Below are positions 25,393 through 34,930 of a DNA stretch of 64,000 nucleotides, in pieces. The stretch comes from Streptomyces griseoviridis (GTDB lineage: Bacteria > Actinomycetota > Actinomycetes > Streptomycetales > Streptomycetaceae): the NCBI RefSeq assembly GCF_005222485.1, contig NZ_CP029078.1, forward strand, positions 3,965,501 through 4,029,500. Reading direction: 5' to 3'. The position numbers were made by a program, and so were the translations under genes. Numbering within the stretch: the stretch's first letter is position 1; every line of letters starts with the position of its first letter. Under the pieces are notes generated by a model. The model saw only the letters and a list, made by a program, of their open reading frames with translations, did no database searches and was not told the DNA's origin.

Positions 25393-27978
25393 TCACTCCA
25401 GCACGGGCAGAAGTTCCGGCAGATGCCCGTCGGAGGCGGCGGCGGCCCGCTGCCGCTCCTCGGAGACCTCGCCGTACAGCGTCGTGCGGGGCTTCGCCGG
25501 GCGTCCCGCCGCGTCCGCCACCGCGATCAGGTCCCGCACCGACTTGTAGGAGCCGTAGGAGGAGCCCGCCATCCGGGAGATCGTCTCCTCCATCAGCGTG
25601 CCGCCCAGGTCGTTCGCGCCGGAGCGCAGCATCTCCGCCGCGCCCTCGGTGCCGAGCTTCACCCAGCTCGTCTGGATGTTGGGGATCCAGGGGTGCAGCA
25701 GGAGGCGGGCCATCGCCGTCACCGCCCGGTTGTCCCTGATCGTGGGGCCGGGCCTGGCGATGCCCGCGAGGTACACGGGCGCGTTGGTGTGGATGAACGG
25801 CAGGGTCACGAACTCCGTGAAGCCGCCGGTGCGTTGCTGGATGCCGGCCAGCGTGCGCAGATGGCCGAGCCAGTGCCTGGGCTGGTCGACATGGCCGTAC
25901 ATCATCGTGGACGACGAGCGGATGCCCAGCTCGTGGGCGGTCGTGATGACCTCGATCCAGGTCGCGGCGGGCAGCTTGCCCTTGGTGAGGATCCAGCGGA
26001 CCTCGTCGTCGAGGATCTCGGCCGCGGTGCCGGGCACCGAGTCGAGGCCCGCCTCCTTGGCCGCCGTCAGCCACTCCCTGATCGACAGGCCGGTCCTGGT
26101 CGCGCCGTTGACGACCTCCATCGGCGAGAACGCGTGCACGTGCATGCCGGGGACGCGTTCCTTGACGGCCTTCGCGATGTCGAAGTAGGCGGTGCCCGGC
26201 AGGTCCGGGTGGATGCCGCCCTGCATGCACACCTCGACCGCGCCGACCTCCCACGCCTGCTGGGCGCGGTCGGCGACCTGGTCGAGGGAGAGGGTGTAGG
26301 CGTCGGCGTCGGTGCGGCGCTGGGCGAACGCGCAGAACCGGCAGCCGGTGTAGCAGACGTTGGTGAAGTTGATGTTGCGGGTCACGATGTACGTGACGTC
26401 GTCGCCGACGGCCGCCCTGCGCACGTCGTCCGCGATGCCGGTCAGCGCGTCGAGGGCCGGGCCGTCCGCGTGCAGCAGGGCGAGCGCCTCGGCGTCCGTC
26501 AGCTTCGTCGGGTCGTCGGCCGCCGTCGCGAGGGCGGCCCGGACGTCGGTGTCGATGCGCTCGGGCGCCATGCCGGGCACGGCCGCCTCGCGCAGCGCCT
26601 CCCAGTCGCCGTACACCTCGTCGAAGTCGTCGCGCCGGTCGCCGGTGCGGCCCTCGGTGTCGATGGACGTGTGCAGGTCGGTGCGGCCCGAGGAGACGAA
26701 CGCCTCCTCGGGTTCCTGCCACGGGTGGCCCTCGACCACCGCGTCCGGGCGGGCGAGCCCGGTCTCCGGGTCGGCGAGGGCGGCCACGTGCGGGCGCAGC
26801 CTCGGGTCGAGCCACGGCTCGCCCCGGCGCACGAACTCCGGGTAGACGCAGAGCCGTTCGCGCAGTTCGAAGCCGGCCGCGCGGGAGCGTTCGGTGAGTT
26901 CCTCGATCTGCGGCCAGGGGCGTTCGGGGTTGACGTGGTCGATGGTGAGCGGGGAGACCCCGCCCCAGTCGTCGATGCCCGCGCCGATGAGCCGCTCGTA
27001 CTCGGAGTCGACCAGGTTGGGCGGCGCCTGGAGGCAGGCGGCGGGGCCCATGATGAGCCGGGCGACGGCCACCGCGGCGACCAGGTCGTCGAGTTCGGCG
27101 TCGGGCATGCCGCGCATCGCGGTGTCGGGCTTGGCGCGGAAGTTCTGGATGATGAGTTCCTGGACGCCGTGGTAGGCGCGCGCCACCCGGCGCAGCGCGA
27201 ACAGGGAGTCGGCGCGCTCCTCGTACGTCTCCCCGATGCCGAGCAGGATGCCGGAGGTGAAGGGGACGGAGGAGCGCCCCGCGTCCTCCAGGACCCGCAG
27301 CCGGACGGCGGGTTCCTTGTCGGGGGAGCCGTGGTGCGGGCCGCCCGGCTCGGACCAGAGGCGGGTGGCGGTCGTCTCCAGCATCATGCCCATGGACGGC
27401 GCGACCGGCTTCAGCCGCTGGAAGTCGGTCCAGGACAGCACCCCGGGGTTGAGGTGCGGCAGCAGGCCGGTCTCCTCCAGGATGCGGACGGAGATGGCGC
27501 GGACGTAGGCGATGGTGTCGTCGTAGCCGTGCGCGTCGAGCCATTCGCGCGCCTCGGGCCAGCGCTCCTCAGGCTTGTCGCCGAGGGTGATGAGGGCTTC
27601 CTTGCAGCCGAGGGCCGCGCCCTTGCGGGCGATGTCGAGGACCTCGTCGGGGGACATGAACATGCCGTGCCCGTCCCTGCGGAGCTTGCCGGGGACGGTG
27701 ACGAAGGTGCAGTAGTGGCACTTGTCGCGGCAGAGCCGGGTGAGGGGGATGAAGACGCTCTTGGAGTAGGTGATGACGCCGGGCCGGCCGGCCGCTTCGA
27801 GGCCCGCGTCGCGCACCCTGGCGGCGGAGGCGGTGAGGTCGTCGAGTGCCTCGCCGCGCGCCTGGAGCAGGACGGCGGCCTCGGTGGCGTCGAGGGCCAC
27901 GCCGTCCCTGGCTCGTTTGAGGGCGCGACGCATGGAGTTCTCGGTGGGGCCGGTTCCGGAGGTCGCGGAAGTCGTCAT
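25393..27978 (-). CDS. fbiC: Bifunctional FO synthase (CofG-CofH fusion)
   Basis: The 861-residue fusion of two radical SAM enzymes makes 7,8-didemethyl-8-hydroxy-5-deazariboflavin (FO), the chromophore of coenzyme F420, from tyrosine and a ribityl-diaminouracil. The N-terminal CofG half has its cluster motif [10 protein letters not shown] (about residues 83-92). The C-terminal CofH half has [10 protein letters not shown] (about residues 546-555). The actinobacterial enzyme is normally fused as here. An F420-type LLM oxidoreductase gene follows on the same strand only 69 bases upstream of its start, which ties cofactor supply to cofactor use in this region. Confidence 0.96.
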   Translation of the reverse strand: MTTSATSGTGPTENSMRRALKRARDGVALDATEAAVLLQARGEALDDLTASAARVRDAGLEAAGRPGVITYSKSVFIPLTRLCRDKCHYCTFVTVPGKLRRDGHGMFMSPDEVLDIARKGAALGCKEALITLGDKPEERWPEAREWLDAHGYDDTIAYVRAISVRILEETGLLPHLNPGVLSWTDFQRLKPVAPSMGMMLETTATRLWSEPGGPHHGSPDKEPAVRLRVLEDAGRSSVPFTSGILLGIGETYEERADSLFALRRVARAYHGVQELIIQNFRAKPDTAMRGMPDAELDDLVAAVAVARLIMGPAACLQAPPNLVDSEYERLIGAGIDDWGGVSPLTIDHVNPERPWPQIEELTERSRAAGFELRERLCVYPEFVRRGEPWLDPRLRPHVAALADPETGLARPDAVVEGHPWQEPEEAFVSSGRTDLHTSIDTEGRTGDRRDDFDEVYGDWEALREAAVPGMAPERIDTDVRAALATAADDPTKLTDAEALALLHADGPALDALTGIADDVRRAAVGDDVTYIVTRNINFTNVCYTGCRFCAFAQRRTDADAYTLSLDQVADRAQQAWEVGAVEVCMQGGIHPDLPGTAYFDIAKAVKERVPGMHVHAFSPMEVVNGATRTGLSIREWLTAAKEAGLDSVPGTAAEILDDEVRWILTKGKLPAATWIEVITTAHELGIRSSSTMMYGHVDQPRHWLGHLRTLAGIQQRTGGFTEFVTLPFIHTNAPVYLAGIARPGPTIRDNRAVTAMARLLLHPWIPNIQTSWVKLGTEGAAEMLRSGANDLGGTLMEETISRMAGSSYGSYKSVRDLIAVADAAGRPAKPRTTLYGEVSEERQRAAAASDGHLPELLPVLE

Positions 27979-28047
27979 CCTTCGAGCATACGAGCGCCCT
28001 GAACTGCGCAGACAGGCGCCGTCCGATTCGTCCCCGCGCGGCGGGCG

Positions 28048-28914
28048 TTACACGGTGCCCCTGGCAGCGGGCAGGAAGGCCGCGTACCCGTCCAGGGCGC
28101 GCAGCACCTCGCTCTCGCCGGCCGGCGGCAGCTGTACGACGACCTCCTCGATGCCGAGGCCCGCGTAGTGGTCGAGCTTGCCCGCGGTGGGGAAGACGGC
28201 GTACGGGACGACCTGGAGGGCGGCCGGGTCGCGGCCCGCGTCGGCCCAGGCGGCGCGCAGCGCGGGCAGTGACTCGCCGAGTCCGCGCCCGCCGATGGGC
28301 AGCCAGCCGTCGGCGTATTCGCAGATGTGGGCGAAGAGGCGGGGTCCGGCCGCGCCGCCGACGAGGGTGCGCGGGCCGACCACGGGACCGCGCGGCTTCT
28401 GGGCGGGCTTGGGGTGCGCGAAGCTGGCCCGTACGCTCCCGAACTCGCCCTGGTGGGCGGTGGGTTCCTCGTTCCACAGGGCGCGCATCAGCGCCATCCG
28501 GTCGCGGACCAGCTCCCGCCTGCCGCGCCAGGCGACGCCGTGGTCGGCGGCCTCCTCGACGTTCCAGCCGTAGCCGAGGCCGAGGGTGAACCGGCCGCCG
28601 GAGAGGTGGTCGAGGGTGGCGACCTGCTTGGCGAGGTCGATCGCGTCGTGCTGGGCGACCAGGGTGATGCCGGTGCCGAGGCCGAGGCGTTCGGTGACGG
28701 CGGCGGCCTGGCCGAGGGCGACGAACGGGTCGAGAGTGCGGCCGTACTCGCGCGGCAGGTCGCCGCCGGCCGGGTAGGGGGAGGTGCGTTCGGTGGGGAT
28801 GTGCGTGTGCTCGGGCAGATAGAGGCCCGCGAAACCGCGCTGTTCCAGCTCACGGGCGAGCCGGGTCGGAGTGATCGTCTCGTCGGTGAGGAAGATCGTT
28901 ACGGCGATACGCAT
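28048..28914 (-). CDS. LLM-class F420-dependent oxidoreductase
   Basis: The 288-residue protein has a luciferase-like TIM barrel. It starts MRIAVTIFLTDETITPTRLA and contains GFAGLYLPEHTHIPTERTSPYP, LDHLSGGRFTLGLGYGWNVEE and YADGWLPIGGRGLGE, the hallmarks of F420-dependent LLM enzymes (TIGR03619 type). It would use F420H2 as hydride donor or acceptor. It lies directly upstream of fbiC and is probably co-transcribed with it. A palindrome at 28952-28963 precedes it. The substrate is unknown. Confidence 0.88.
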   Translation of the reverse strand: MRIAVTIFLTDETITPTRLARELEQRGFAGLYLPEHTHIPTERTSPYPAGGDLPREYGRTLDPFVALGQAAAVTERLGLGTGITLVAQHDAIDLAKQVATLDHLSGGRFTLGLGYGWNVEEAADHGVAWRGRRELVRDRMALMRALWNEEPTAHQGEFGSVRASFAHPKPAQKPRGPVVGPRTLVGGAAGPRLFAHICEYADGWLPIGGRGLGESLPALRAAWADAGRDPAALQVVPYAVFPTAGKLDHYAGLGIEEVVVQLPPAGESEVLRALDGYAAFLPAARGTV

Positions 28915-28951
28915 GCCCCTTCTCTACCGCTCCCCCGGCCAGATGTCCATA

Positions 28952-28963
28952 CCGACCGGTCGG
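28952..28963. promoter_or_regulatory. Palindrome CCGACCGGTCGG upstream of the LLM-fbiC pair
   Basis: This perfect 12-base palindrome, extending to ACCGACCGGTCGGG, lies 38 bases upstream of the LLM start. The form resembles TetR-family operators. It differs from the TCTGACG palindrome used by the other catabolic genes, so it should answer to another regulator. Confidence 0.45.
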
Positions 28964-29081
28964 GATCGCCGGCGTCGCGCTGGCGTGAAAGAGGGCTGCC
29001 CGGGGTGCGTACATGCCCTATCGTCACGCCGATCCCCTCTCTGACGACGGGAGTTCACCCCCGTACCGGAAGGTGGCCCGC

Positions 29082-30614
29082 ATGTGTGACGACGCCCAGG
29101 ACACCCCCGAGGACCCGGCCCGCGGCATCGGGCGGCGCGCGCTGTTCGTGACGGGTGCCGCCGCCGCCCTCACCGCGGGGAGCGTGACCTTCGCCGCGGC
29201 CGCGGGCGGGGACCGGCAGACCCGCACGATCCGCGGCACCCTGCCCGCCGGAGCCCCGGACTTCGTCTATGTGCCCGTCGAAGTCCCCACCGGGGTGCGG
29301 GAGTTCAGGGTCTCCTACCGCTACGACCGGCCCGCGGTACCGGCCGGGACCGCGGGCAACGCCCTCGACATCGGACTCTTCGACGAGCGCGGCACCGCCC
29401 TCGGCGGCCGGGGGTTCAGGGGCTGGTCGGGCGGCGCCCGCACGGAGTTCCTCGTCCGGGCCGACGACGCGACGCCCGGCTATCTGCCGGGACCGGTGCG
29501 GGCCGGCACCTGGCACATCGCGCTCGGCCCCTACACGGTCGCCCCGCAGGGCCTGGCGTACGAGCTGACGGTGACCCTCGAACACGGCGAGCCCGGCACC
29601 ACCCCGTCGCCGCGCTACCCGCCCGAGCGGGCCGGCGGCCGGGGGCGCGCCTGGTACCGGGGCGACTGCCATCTGCACTCCTGGTACTCCGACGGCCGCC
29701 GCACCCCGGCCGAGATCGCGGCCCTGGCCCGTGCCGCCGGGCTCGACTTCATCAACTCCTCCGACCACAACACGCACGCGGCGCACCCGCACTGGGCCGA
29801 CGCGGCGGGCGAGGACCTGCTGATCCTGCTCGGTGAGGAGATCACCACCCGCAACGGCCATGTGGTGGCCCTCGGCACCGACCCCGGCACCTTCGTGGAC
29901 TGGCGCTACCGGGCCCGCGACCACCGGTTCGGGGCGTTCGCGCGGCAGATCCGCCGGGCCGGCGGACTGGTGGTGCCGGCCCATCCGCACGCCACCTGCG
30001 TCGGCTGCGGCTGGAAGTTCGGCTTCGGCGAGGCGGACGCGGTGGAGGTGTGGAACGGCCCGTTCACCGCCGACGACGAGGTGACGCTCGCCGCGTGGGA
30101 CAACCTGCTCGTCGCGGCGGCCCGCGGCGGACGGCGGGAGTGGCTGCCCGCGATGGGCGGCAGCGACGCGCACCGCGACCCGGACGTGGTGGGGCTGCCG
30201 CAGACGGTGGTGCTCGCCGACGACCTGACCCGGCGGGCGATCCAGGACGGCATCCGCGCGGGCCGCTCCTACGTCGCCGAGTCCAAGGACGTCTCCCTGT
30301 CGTTCACCGCCACCGGCGGCCGGGGCCTGCGCGCGGGCATCGGCGAACGGCTCCCGGTCGCGCCCGACGCGCCGGTCACCGTCCGCCTCGACGTCCGCGG
30401 CGCCCCCGGCTGCGTCCCGCGCCTGGTGACCGACGAGGGCGTCCTGCTGACCGGCGATCCGCTGCCCGCCGACGGGGCGGGCACCCTGGAGTGGCGGACG
30501 ACGGCGGCCTACGCGGCGTACGTGCGCGCGGAGGTCCGCCACCCGCAGGCGGTCCCGCAACTCCCGGGCGCACCAGCCGCGTTCACCAACCCGATCTTCC
30601 TGGGCGAAGGCTAG
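29082..30614 (+). CDS. Tat-exported PHP-domain metallohydrolase (CehA/McbA type)
   Basis: The ATG at 29082 follows CCGGAAGG. The 510-residue product has a twin-arginine signal (GRRALFVTGAAAALTAGSV), a beta-rich domain of about 150 residues and a PHP domain. The metal ligands can be seen in GDCHLHSWYSDGRRTPAE, FINSSDHNTHAAH, GEEITTRNGHVVALG, VPAHPHATC and MGGSDAHRDPD. CehA/McbA relatives hydrolyse carbamate or phosphoester bonds outside the cytoplasm. The true substrate here is unknown. It is divergent from the LLM-fbiC pair. Confidence 0.87.
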   Translation: MCDDAQDTPEDPARGIGRRALFVTGAAAALTAGSVTFAAAAGGDRQTRTIRGTLPAGAPDFVYVPVEVPTGVREFRVSYRYDRPAVPAGTAGNALDIGLFDERGTALGGRGFRGWSGGARTEFLVRADDATPGYLPGPVRAGTWHIALGPYTVAPQGLAYELTVTLEHGEPGTTPSPRYPPERAGGRGRAWYRGDCHLHSWYSDGRRTPAEIAALARAAGLDFINSSDHNTHAAHPHWADAAGEDLLILLGEEITTRNGHVVALGTDPGTFVDWRYRARDHRFGAFARQIRRAGGLVVPAHPHATCVGCGWKFGFGEADAVEVWNGPFTADDEVTLAAWDNLLVAAARGGRREWLPAMGGSDAHRDPDVVGLPQTVVLADDLTRRAIQDGIRAGRSYVAESKDVSLSFTATGGRGLRAGIGERLPVAPDAPVTVRLDVRGAPGCVPRLVTDEGVLLTGDPLPADGAGTLEWRTTAAYAAYVRAEVRHPQAVPQLPGAPAAFTNPIFLGEG

Positions 30615-30652
30615 GGACGTCCGGCGATTCCCGTCGAGCTGCCGGGCCCTCG

Positions 30653-31492
30653 TCAGGGCCGCCGCTCCGGTGCCGTCGTCCCCAGGTCGGCGACGACCGC
30701 CGTGTGGTCGGAGGGCCAGACGCCGTCGACCGGGCCGTGGCCCGCCCGGCGCACCCGCAGGACCGTGCCGAGGCCGCCGGGGCCCGCCGGGCCGCCGACG
30801 TGGATGTAGTCGATGCGGGCGCTGGGGCCGAGGCCGGGGTGGACGTACGGGTTGTCGTGGTCCCAGGTCGCGGCGGGCGCCGTCGGGTCCGCGTACTCCC
30901 AGGCGTCGAAGAAGACCTGGCCGGGCACGGCGGGCGCGGTGCGCACACCGCCGAAGAGGCGGATCTCGTCGGAGTCCGGCGGGGCGTTGAAGTCGCCGGT
31001 GACGACGGGCGGGAAGCCGGTGCCGTCCCGGTGGGCGGCGACGAAGGCGGCGAGGGCGGCGACCTGGTCGCGGCGGACGGCCGAGGCGTGCGGCGGCGAG
31101 GTGAGGTGCGCGGTGAAGAACGGCACCGGGGCGCCAGGGGCGTCGAGGCGGGCGTACAGGGCGAGCCTGCCGTCGTCGAGGTCCGCCGGGGCGGGGAGCC
31201 TGAGCACCGCGCGGTCGGTGACCGGCCAGCGGCTGAGCACCGCGTTGCCTACCTCCACGCCGCCGCGCCCTATCCGGCGCTGCCAGCGCTCGGAGGCGTC
31301 GGAGGCGGCCCAGGTCCAGTGCAGGCCGAGTTCGTCGGCGAGCCACTCGGCGAGGTTGACGCCGTCCGCCGACCACACCTCCTGGAGGCCGACGACGTCG
31401 GGGCGCAGCTCGCGCAGGACCGTGAGGACGGCTTTCTGCCGCTCCTCCCACGGGCCGAAACGCCACCACAGATTCCAGGTCACGATCCGCAT
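30653..31492 (-). CDS. Endonuclease/exonuclease/phosphatase (EEP) family protein
   Basis: The ATG at 31492 (MRIVTWNLWWRFGPW) matches the usual start of the EEP fold, and an upstream ATG at 31546 adds unrelated residues. The 279-residue enzyme has all catalytic motifs: TWNLWW, GLQEVW, TAHLTSPPH, VTGDFNAPPDSDEI, IDYIHVGG and PSDHTAVVADL. It is a metal-dependent phosphoesterase without a visible signal peptide. It could cleave nucleic acids, sphingomyelin-like lipids or phosphoinositides. It lies 126 bases downstream of the aldehyde dehydrogenase gene on the same strand and may be read through from that operon. Confidence 0.85.
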   Translation of the reverse strand: MRIVTWNLWWRFGPWEERQKAVLTVLRELRPDVVGLQEVWSADGVNLAEWLADELGLHWTWAASDASERWQRRIGRGGVEVGNAVLSRWPVTDRAVLRLPAPADLDDGRLALYARLDAPGAPVPFFTAHLTSPPHASAVRRDQVAALAAFVAAHRDGTGFPPVVTGDFNAPPDSDEIRLFGGVRTAPAVPGQVFFDAWEYADPTAPAATWDHDNPYVHPGLGPSARIDYIHVGGPAGPGGLGTVLRVRRAGHGPVDGVWPSDHTAVVADLGTTAPERRP

Positions 31493-31618
31493 CGGCCACC
31501 GTCCCCCGTCGTCGCTCGGCGAAGCGCCCGCCCCGTCCGCGCGCACCGGCGCGGAAGGTCATGAACGGGCACAGACGTCGTCCCCTGACCGGGGTCGGGG
31601 AAAACCCGGCAGGTCGGG

Positions 31619-33073
31619 TCAGCCGGGCCAGACGATCGACTGGACCTCCCCGTAGGCGTGCAGGGCGTAGGAGCCCACGTCCCGGCCGACGCCGCTGCGC
31701 TTGAAGCCGCCGAAGGGCGCCTCCATGTTGCGGCCCACGGTGTTGACGCCGACCCCGCCGGCCCGCAGGCGGCGGGCGGTGCGGAAGGCGCGGGCGACGT
31801 CGCCGGACCAGACGTAGTCGATCAGGCCGTAGTCGCTGTCGTTGGCGAGGGCGACGCCCTCCTCGTCGTCGTCGAAGGGGATGACGACCACGACCGGGCC
31901 GAAGATCTCCTCGCGGGCCACCCGCATGTCGTTGGTGCAGCCGGCCAGCAGGGTGGGCGCCACATAGAACCCGCTCGCGTGGGGAGGCCGTTCGCCGCCG
32001 GTGACGACCGTCGCGCCTTCCTCGCGGCCGAGTTCGACGTACGCCTCGACGCGGTCGCGGTGGGCGGCGGAGATGACCGGCCCGACGACCGTGTCCCGCT
32101 CCCTCGGGTCGCCCACCTTCAACCGGCTCGCGTAGGCGGCCAGTTGCTCCACCAGCTGGTCGTGGACGGCGCGCTGGGCGAGCACCCGGGTGGGGGCCGT
32201 GCAGATCTGGCCGCTGTAGAAGGAGAAGGTGGTGCCGATGCCGGCCACCGCCGACGCGAGGTCGGCGTCGTCGTGGACGACGGCCGCGCCCTTGCCGCCC
32301 AGCTCCATCAGCTGGCGTTTCATCGACCGCCCGCACACCTCCGCGATGCGCTGTCCGACGGCGGTGGAGCCGGTGAAGCTCACCATGTCGACGTCCGCCG
32401 AGGCGACGGCCGCCTCGCCGACGGCGACGTCCCGCCCGGAGACGACGTTCACGACCCCGGGCGGCGCCCCGGCCGCCTCCAGGGCCGCCGCCATCCGGTA
32501 CACCGACAGCGGGTCCTGCGGCGCCGGTTTCACCACCACCGTGTTGCCCATGGCGAGCGCGGGCGCGACCTTGCCCGCCGGGTTGGCCCACGGGTTGTTG
32601 TACGAGGTGACGCAGGTGACGACGCCGACCGGACGGCGGGCGGCGAGCGCGCCGAGCACCCCGGCCCGGCCCATCGGGCCCGCCTCGTTGATCTGCGGCT
32701 CGATCGCCCACTCGTGGCGCTCCACCCGCGCGTAGCGCCGGAACCGGGCGGCGGCCACCGCGACCTGCATGCCGCGCGCGGTGGCGAGGGTGGCGCCGGT
32801 CTCCGCGGCGGCGAGGTCGGCGTACGGGCCGGCCTGGGCGCGGATCAGGTCGGCGGCCCGGCCGAGGACGGCGGCCCGCTCCTCGGGCGGGGTCCGCGAC
32901 CAGGGCCCGAACGCCTCCTTGGCGGCGGCGCAGGCGGCGCGCGCCTGCGCGGGCGACGCCTCGGGGGCGAGGCCCACGGTCCGTTCGGTCGCCGGGTCGA
33001 CGACGTCGTAGAAGCCGCCGTCGGGCTCGGTCCAGGCGCCGCCGACGAAGAGGCGCTGCGGTGGCTCGGTCAC
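31619..33073 (-). CDS. NAD(P)-dependent aldehyde dehydrogenase
   Basis: The GTG at 33073 overlaps the stop of the upstream amidohydrolase (GTGA), which fixes the start; the frame is open well beyond. The 484-residue enzyme has VTSYNNPWANPAGKVAPALAMGN near the cofactor site, then FTGSTAVGQ, the general base Glu in MELGGKG, and the nucleophile Cys near residue 291 in GQICTAP. The C-terminal NTVGRNMEAPFGGFKRSG is standard. It would oxidise an aldehyde produced by the upstream LLM or amidohydrolase enzymes to an acid suitable for CoA activation. The pathway placement is inference. Confidence 0.92.
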   Translation of the reverse strand: MTEPPQRLFVGGAWTEPDGGFYDVVDPATERTVGLAPEASPAQARAACAAAKEAFGPWSRTPPEERAAVLGRAADLIRAQAGPYADLAAAETGATLATARGMQVAVAAARFRRYARVERHEWAIEPQINEAGPMGRAGVLGALAARRPVGVVTCVTSYNNPWANPAGKVAPALAMGNTVVVKPAPQDPLSVYRMAAALEAAGAPPGVVNVVSGRDVAVGEAAVASADVDMVSFTGSTAVGQRIAEVCGRSMKRQLMELGGKGAAVVHDDADLASAVAGIGTTFSFYSGQICTAPTRVLAQRAVHDQLVEQLAAYASRLKVGDPRERDTVVGPVISAAHRDRVEAYVELGREEGATVVTGGERPPHASGFYVAPTLLAGCTNDMRVAREEIFGPVVVVIPFDDDEEGVALANDSDYGLIDYVWSGDVARAFRTARRLRAGGVGVNTVGRNMEAPFGGFKRSGVGRDVGSYALHAYGEVQSIVWPG

Positions 33074-34806
33074 CGGGTGCTCACCGTCCTGGTGTCCCGC
33101 CCCGAGCGCAGCACCCGGCCGGGCACCGCGCCGCTGACCGCGTCGTCGCGGATGGCCTCGACGCCGTTGACCCAGACGGCCCGCACGCCGAGCGCCCTGG
33201 CGTCCAGGCGGGGGCTGTCGCCGGGCAGGTCGTGCACCAGGGTGGCCTGGCCCGCGTCGATCCGCTCCGGGTCGAACAGCACCAGGTCGGCGTGGAACCC
33301 GGCCTCGATCCGGCCCCGTTCGCGCAGTCCGAACAGTTGGGCGGGGTCGTCGGTGAGCATCTTCACGGCCTGTTCGACGCCGACCAGCCGGCGCCCGCGC
33401 AGGCAGTCCCCGAGGAAGCGGGTGGTGTACGGCGCCCCGCACATCCGGTCGAGGTGGGCGCCCGCGTCGGAGCCGCCGAGCAGGACGTCCTCGTGGCGCC
33501 AGGTCTCGGCGCGCAGCGCCCAGGAGGCGGGGTCGTTGTCGGTGGGCATGGGCCACAGCACGGTGCGCAGCCGGTCGGCGGCGCAGATCTCGACCAGGCA
33601 GGCGAAGGGGTCCTGGCCGCGTTCGGCGGCGATGTCCTCGACGACCCGGCCGGACAGCCCGCGGTTGGCGTCGCTGTAGGTGTCGCCGATGACGTACCGG
33701 CCGAAGTGCGCGAGCCGCCGGAAGACGCCCGCCTCCTTGGAGTCGGCCCGGCGCAGCATCTCGGCCCGCACCTCGGGGTCGCGCAGCCTGGCGATGCGCT
33801 CGGGCACCGGCAGCGCGAGGATCGGCCCCCACCCGGGGATCAGGTTCAGGGCGCAGAAGGTGCCGAGGGACATGTTCATGGGGGTGAGGATCGGCATGGT
33901 GAGGGCGACGACCCTGCCGCCCGCCTTCCTGGCCCGTTCGCTCGCGTACAGCTGCCGGGGGACGCGTTCGGGTACGGCGGCGTCGACGGTCAGGACGTTC
34001 CAGTTCAGCGGGCGTCCGGCGACCGCGCTCAGCTCGGCGAACAGGTCGATCTCGGCGTCGCTGAACTGGTCGAGGCAGCCGGCCGTGATCGCCTCGATCT
34101 GGGTGCCCTCGTGCTCGCCCACCGCCCGTGCCAGCGCGAGGAGTTCGGCGGGCCTGGCGTGCCGGGAGGCGACGGGCTGTCCGTCGCCGTCGGTGTGGGT
34201 GCTCGACTGGGTGGTGGAGAAGCCCCAGGCGCCCGCGTCCATGGCCGCGTGCAACAGCCGCAGCATCTGGTCGAGTTGCTCGTCGCTCGGCTGTCCGCCG
34301 ACGGCGTCGGCGCCCATCACGTACCGGCGCAGCGCGCAGTGCCCCACCATGAAGCCGGCGTTGACGGCGATGCGCCCCTCCAGGGCGTCGAGGTACTCCC
34401 CGAAGCCGTGCCAGTTCCAGGGCGCCCCCTCTTCGAGGGCGACCAGCGACATGCCCTCGACCTTGGACATCATGCGGCGGGTGTAGTCGGCGTCCTCGGG
34501 GCGGTCGGGGTTCAGGGGCGCGAGGGTGAAGCCGCAGTTGCCCGCGGCGACGGTGGTCACCCCGTGGTTGAGGGACGGGGTGGCGTACGGGTCCCAGAAC
34601 AGCTGGGCGTCGTAGTGGGTGTGCGGGTCGACGAACCCGGGGGCGAGCATGAGCCCGGTGCCGTCCTCCCGGCTCCGGGACTCCTCGTCGGCCCCGATCG
34701 TCCCGATCCTCGCGATGCGCCCGCCGCGCGTCCCGACATCGGCGACGAAGGCGGGCCCTCCGGTCCCGTCGACGACGGTGACCCCGGCAATCACATGATC
34801 AAACAT
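33070..34806 (-). CDS. Amidohydrolase family protein, N-acyl-D-amino-acid deacylase type
   Basis: The ATG at 34806 follows AGGAGG, and an upstream ATG at 34890 lies inside a hairpin. The 578-residue product opens MFDHVIAGVTVVDGTGG. The metal-binding HTH (His62, His64) is in APGFVDPHTHYDAQLFWDP, further metal-site His candidates lie in VGHCALRRYV, and the catalytic Asp is in LGGSDAGAHLDRM. COG3653 members hydrolyse amides, hydantoin-like rings or related bonds with zinc. Here the enzyme lies between an LLM oxidoreductase and an aldehyde dehydrogenase and so probably acts on a pathway intermediate. Substrate unknown. Confidence 0.87.
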   Translation of the reverse strand: MFDHVIAGVTVVDGTGGPAFVADVGTRGGRIARIGTIGADEESRSREDGTGLMLAPGFVDPHTHYDAQLFWDPYATPSLNHGVTTVAAGNCGFTLAPLNPDRPEDADYTRRMMSKVEGMSLVALEEGAPWNWHGFGEYLDALEGRIAVNAGFMVGHCALRRYVMGADAVGGQPSDEQLDQMLRLLHAAMDAGAWGFSTTQSSTHTDGDGQPVASRHARPAELLALARAVGEHEGTQIEAITAGCLDQFSDAEIDLFAELSAVAGRPLNWNVLTVDAAVPERVPRQLYASERARKAGGRVVALTMPILTPMNMSLGTFCALNLIPGWGPILALPVPERIARLRDPEVRAEMLRRADSKEAGVFRRLAHFGRYVIGDTYSDANRGLSGRVVEDIAAERGQDPFACLVEICAADRLRTVLWPMPTDNDPASWALRAETWRHEDVLLGGSDAGAHLDRMCGAPYTTRFLGDCLRGRRLVGVEQAVKMLTDDPAQLFGLRERGRIEAGFHADLVLFDPERIDAGQATLVHDLPGDSPRLDARALGVRAVWVNGVEAIRDDAVSGAVPGRVLRSGRDTRTVSTR

Positions 34807-34849
34807 CCGGAAACCTCCTGACCGGCAGACGGCGGACACGCTCCGAAGG

Positions 34850-34899
34850 GGCCGCGGGGTACGGCACGAGCGACCGTGCCGCACCGGCACCCCGCGGCC
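34850..34899 (-). terminator. Large bipartite hairpin inside the LLM-amidohydrolase operon
   Basis: The outer stem GGCCGCGGGGT/ACCCCGCGGCC (34850-34860 with 34889-34899) encloses the inner stem CGGCACG/CGTGCCG (34862-34868 with 34875-34881). There is a 7-base bulge on one side. It lies between the LLM stop and the amidohydrolase start, so it may attenuate, process or protect the polycistronic message rather than end it. Confidence 0.6.
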
Positions 34900-34930
34900 G
34901 GGCTGACCCTGGGGACGGAACCCGGCGCGC

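Noticed and set aside
28048-30614. fbiC region and PHP hydrolase as members of the TCTGACG regulon
   Set aside because: The intergenic region carries a different palindrome and only a TCTGACG half-site near 29039 without its partner arm.
29055-32711. 1218-codon minus-strand frame
   Set aside because: It crosses the Tat-exported PHP gene, the EEP gene and the aldehyde dehydrogenase gene in the wrong frame and has low-complexity Arg/Gly content.
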